A DNA stretch of 64,000 nt, taken from contig JAAHFN010000001.1 in NCBI GenBank assembly GCA_010672965.1, forward strand, positions 142,108 to 206,107. Direction: 5' to 3'. Of this stretch, positions 63,947 through 64,000 are shown piece after piece; the stretch's first letter is position 1; each line of letters begins with the position of its first letter. The notes under the pieces are model-generated. The model was not told the DNA's origin and made no database searches. It saw nothing but the letters and a program-made list of their open reading frames with translations. Made by a program: the position numbers and the translations under genes. Source of the DNA: Oscillatoria sp. SIO1A7 (GTDB lineage Bacteria; Cyanobacteriota; Cyanobacteriia; Cyanobacteriales; Laspinemataceae).

Positions 63947-64000
63947 GACCCTCGAAATAAAACGTAGGGGCGACAGCATTCCCGAGATAACCTTTGCTTT

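Larger units (their letters stand above)
62941..64000. other. Gene-free region upstream of the ATPase-STAND operon
   Basis: Contains a one-sided family B element with a GTAGGGTTCCCCGTGCC...GGGACCCTAC core ending AGCCGGATTTGATAT (63078-63207); CCTGCCCT tandem repeats at 63245-63275; a CCCTGCAGCGATC/GATCGCTGCAGGG hairpin (63335-63366); structured element copy B; and a family C MITE at 63764-63946. The promoter of the operon must lie here; none was assigned. Confidence 0.8.

Overview
The window reads as chromosomal DNA of a filamentous (Oscillatoriales-like) cyanobacterium. Evidence: very frequent GCGATCGC (HIP1) octamers, period-7 short tandem repeats, and cyanobacterial-type families (DUF4278, DUF2232, CSP41-like epimerase, group 2 sigma factor, NdbB-like NDH-2, PEP-CTERM protein, kinase and STAND proteins with WD40 repeats). 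Genus cannot be fixed from the sequence alone.

Layout. 1-2.2 kb: minus-strand run Crp/Fnr regulator, DUF2232 membrane protein and cobT (cut by the window edge). 3.2-6.4 kb: a 1057-residue acidic scaffold-like protein. 6.9-8.2 kb: sugar transferase and pgsA. 8.4-9.4 kb: CSP41-like epimerase. 9.7-11.9 kb: MscS channel fused to a DEP domain. 12.3-14.2 kb: surE, then remA and gmk. 14.4-17.7 kb: RqcH/NFACT protein, a 69-residue protein and a PEP-CTERM protein. 18.1-20.5 kb: an AT-rich orphan gene followed by a gene graveyard (subtilase fragment, IS630-type transposase tail, truncated exported protein). 20.5-25.2 kb: GT4 and GT2 glycosyltransferases, Uma2 protein, RmlA-like nucleotidyltransferase. 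25.6-29.7 kb: a two-gene histidine kinase operon. 30-42 kb: two very large secreted/surface proteins (Calx-beta; RTX plus parallel beta-helix) on either side of cobO and a group 2 sigma factor. 43-51 kb: Ser/Thr kinase-WD40 protein, DUF4278 protein, rtcB, HAD hydrolase and NDH-2. 51.2-51.9 kb: a heptanucleotide array of about 100 units. 52.7-53.3 kb: a zinc-ribbon protein. 53.3-56 kb: gene-free, repeat-rich DNA.

56-63 kb holds the most interesting locus. Two minus-strand genes overlap by 4 bp: a 434-residue P-loop ATPase and an 1883-residue STAND NTPase (N-terminal helical/TPR region, NTPase, one membrane segment, 16 nearly identical WD40 repeats). The architecture is that of NTP-dependent conflict (immunity or self/non-self) proteins. 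The operon is bracketed by two diverged copies, in the same orientation, of a roughly 310 bp noncoding element with conserved hairpins and an intrinsic terminator (54967-55275 and 63373-63680).

Intergenic DNA is unusually rich in repeats: at least five MITE-like families with terminal inverted repeats, in which the same palindromic cores appear inside different terminal shells; many unrelated 7-bp tandem repeats; and larger segmental duplications. Several of these repeats have entered reading frames (STAND gene at four places, mscS N-terminus, HAD hydrolase start, a truncated exported protein) and are read through in frame.

No tRNA, rRNA, CRISPR array or complete insertion sequence was found.
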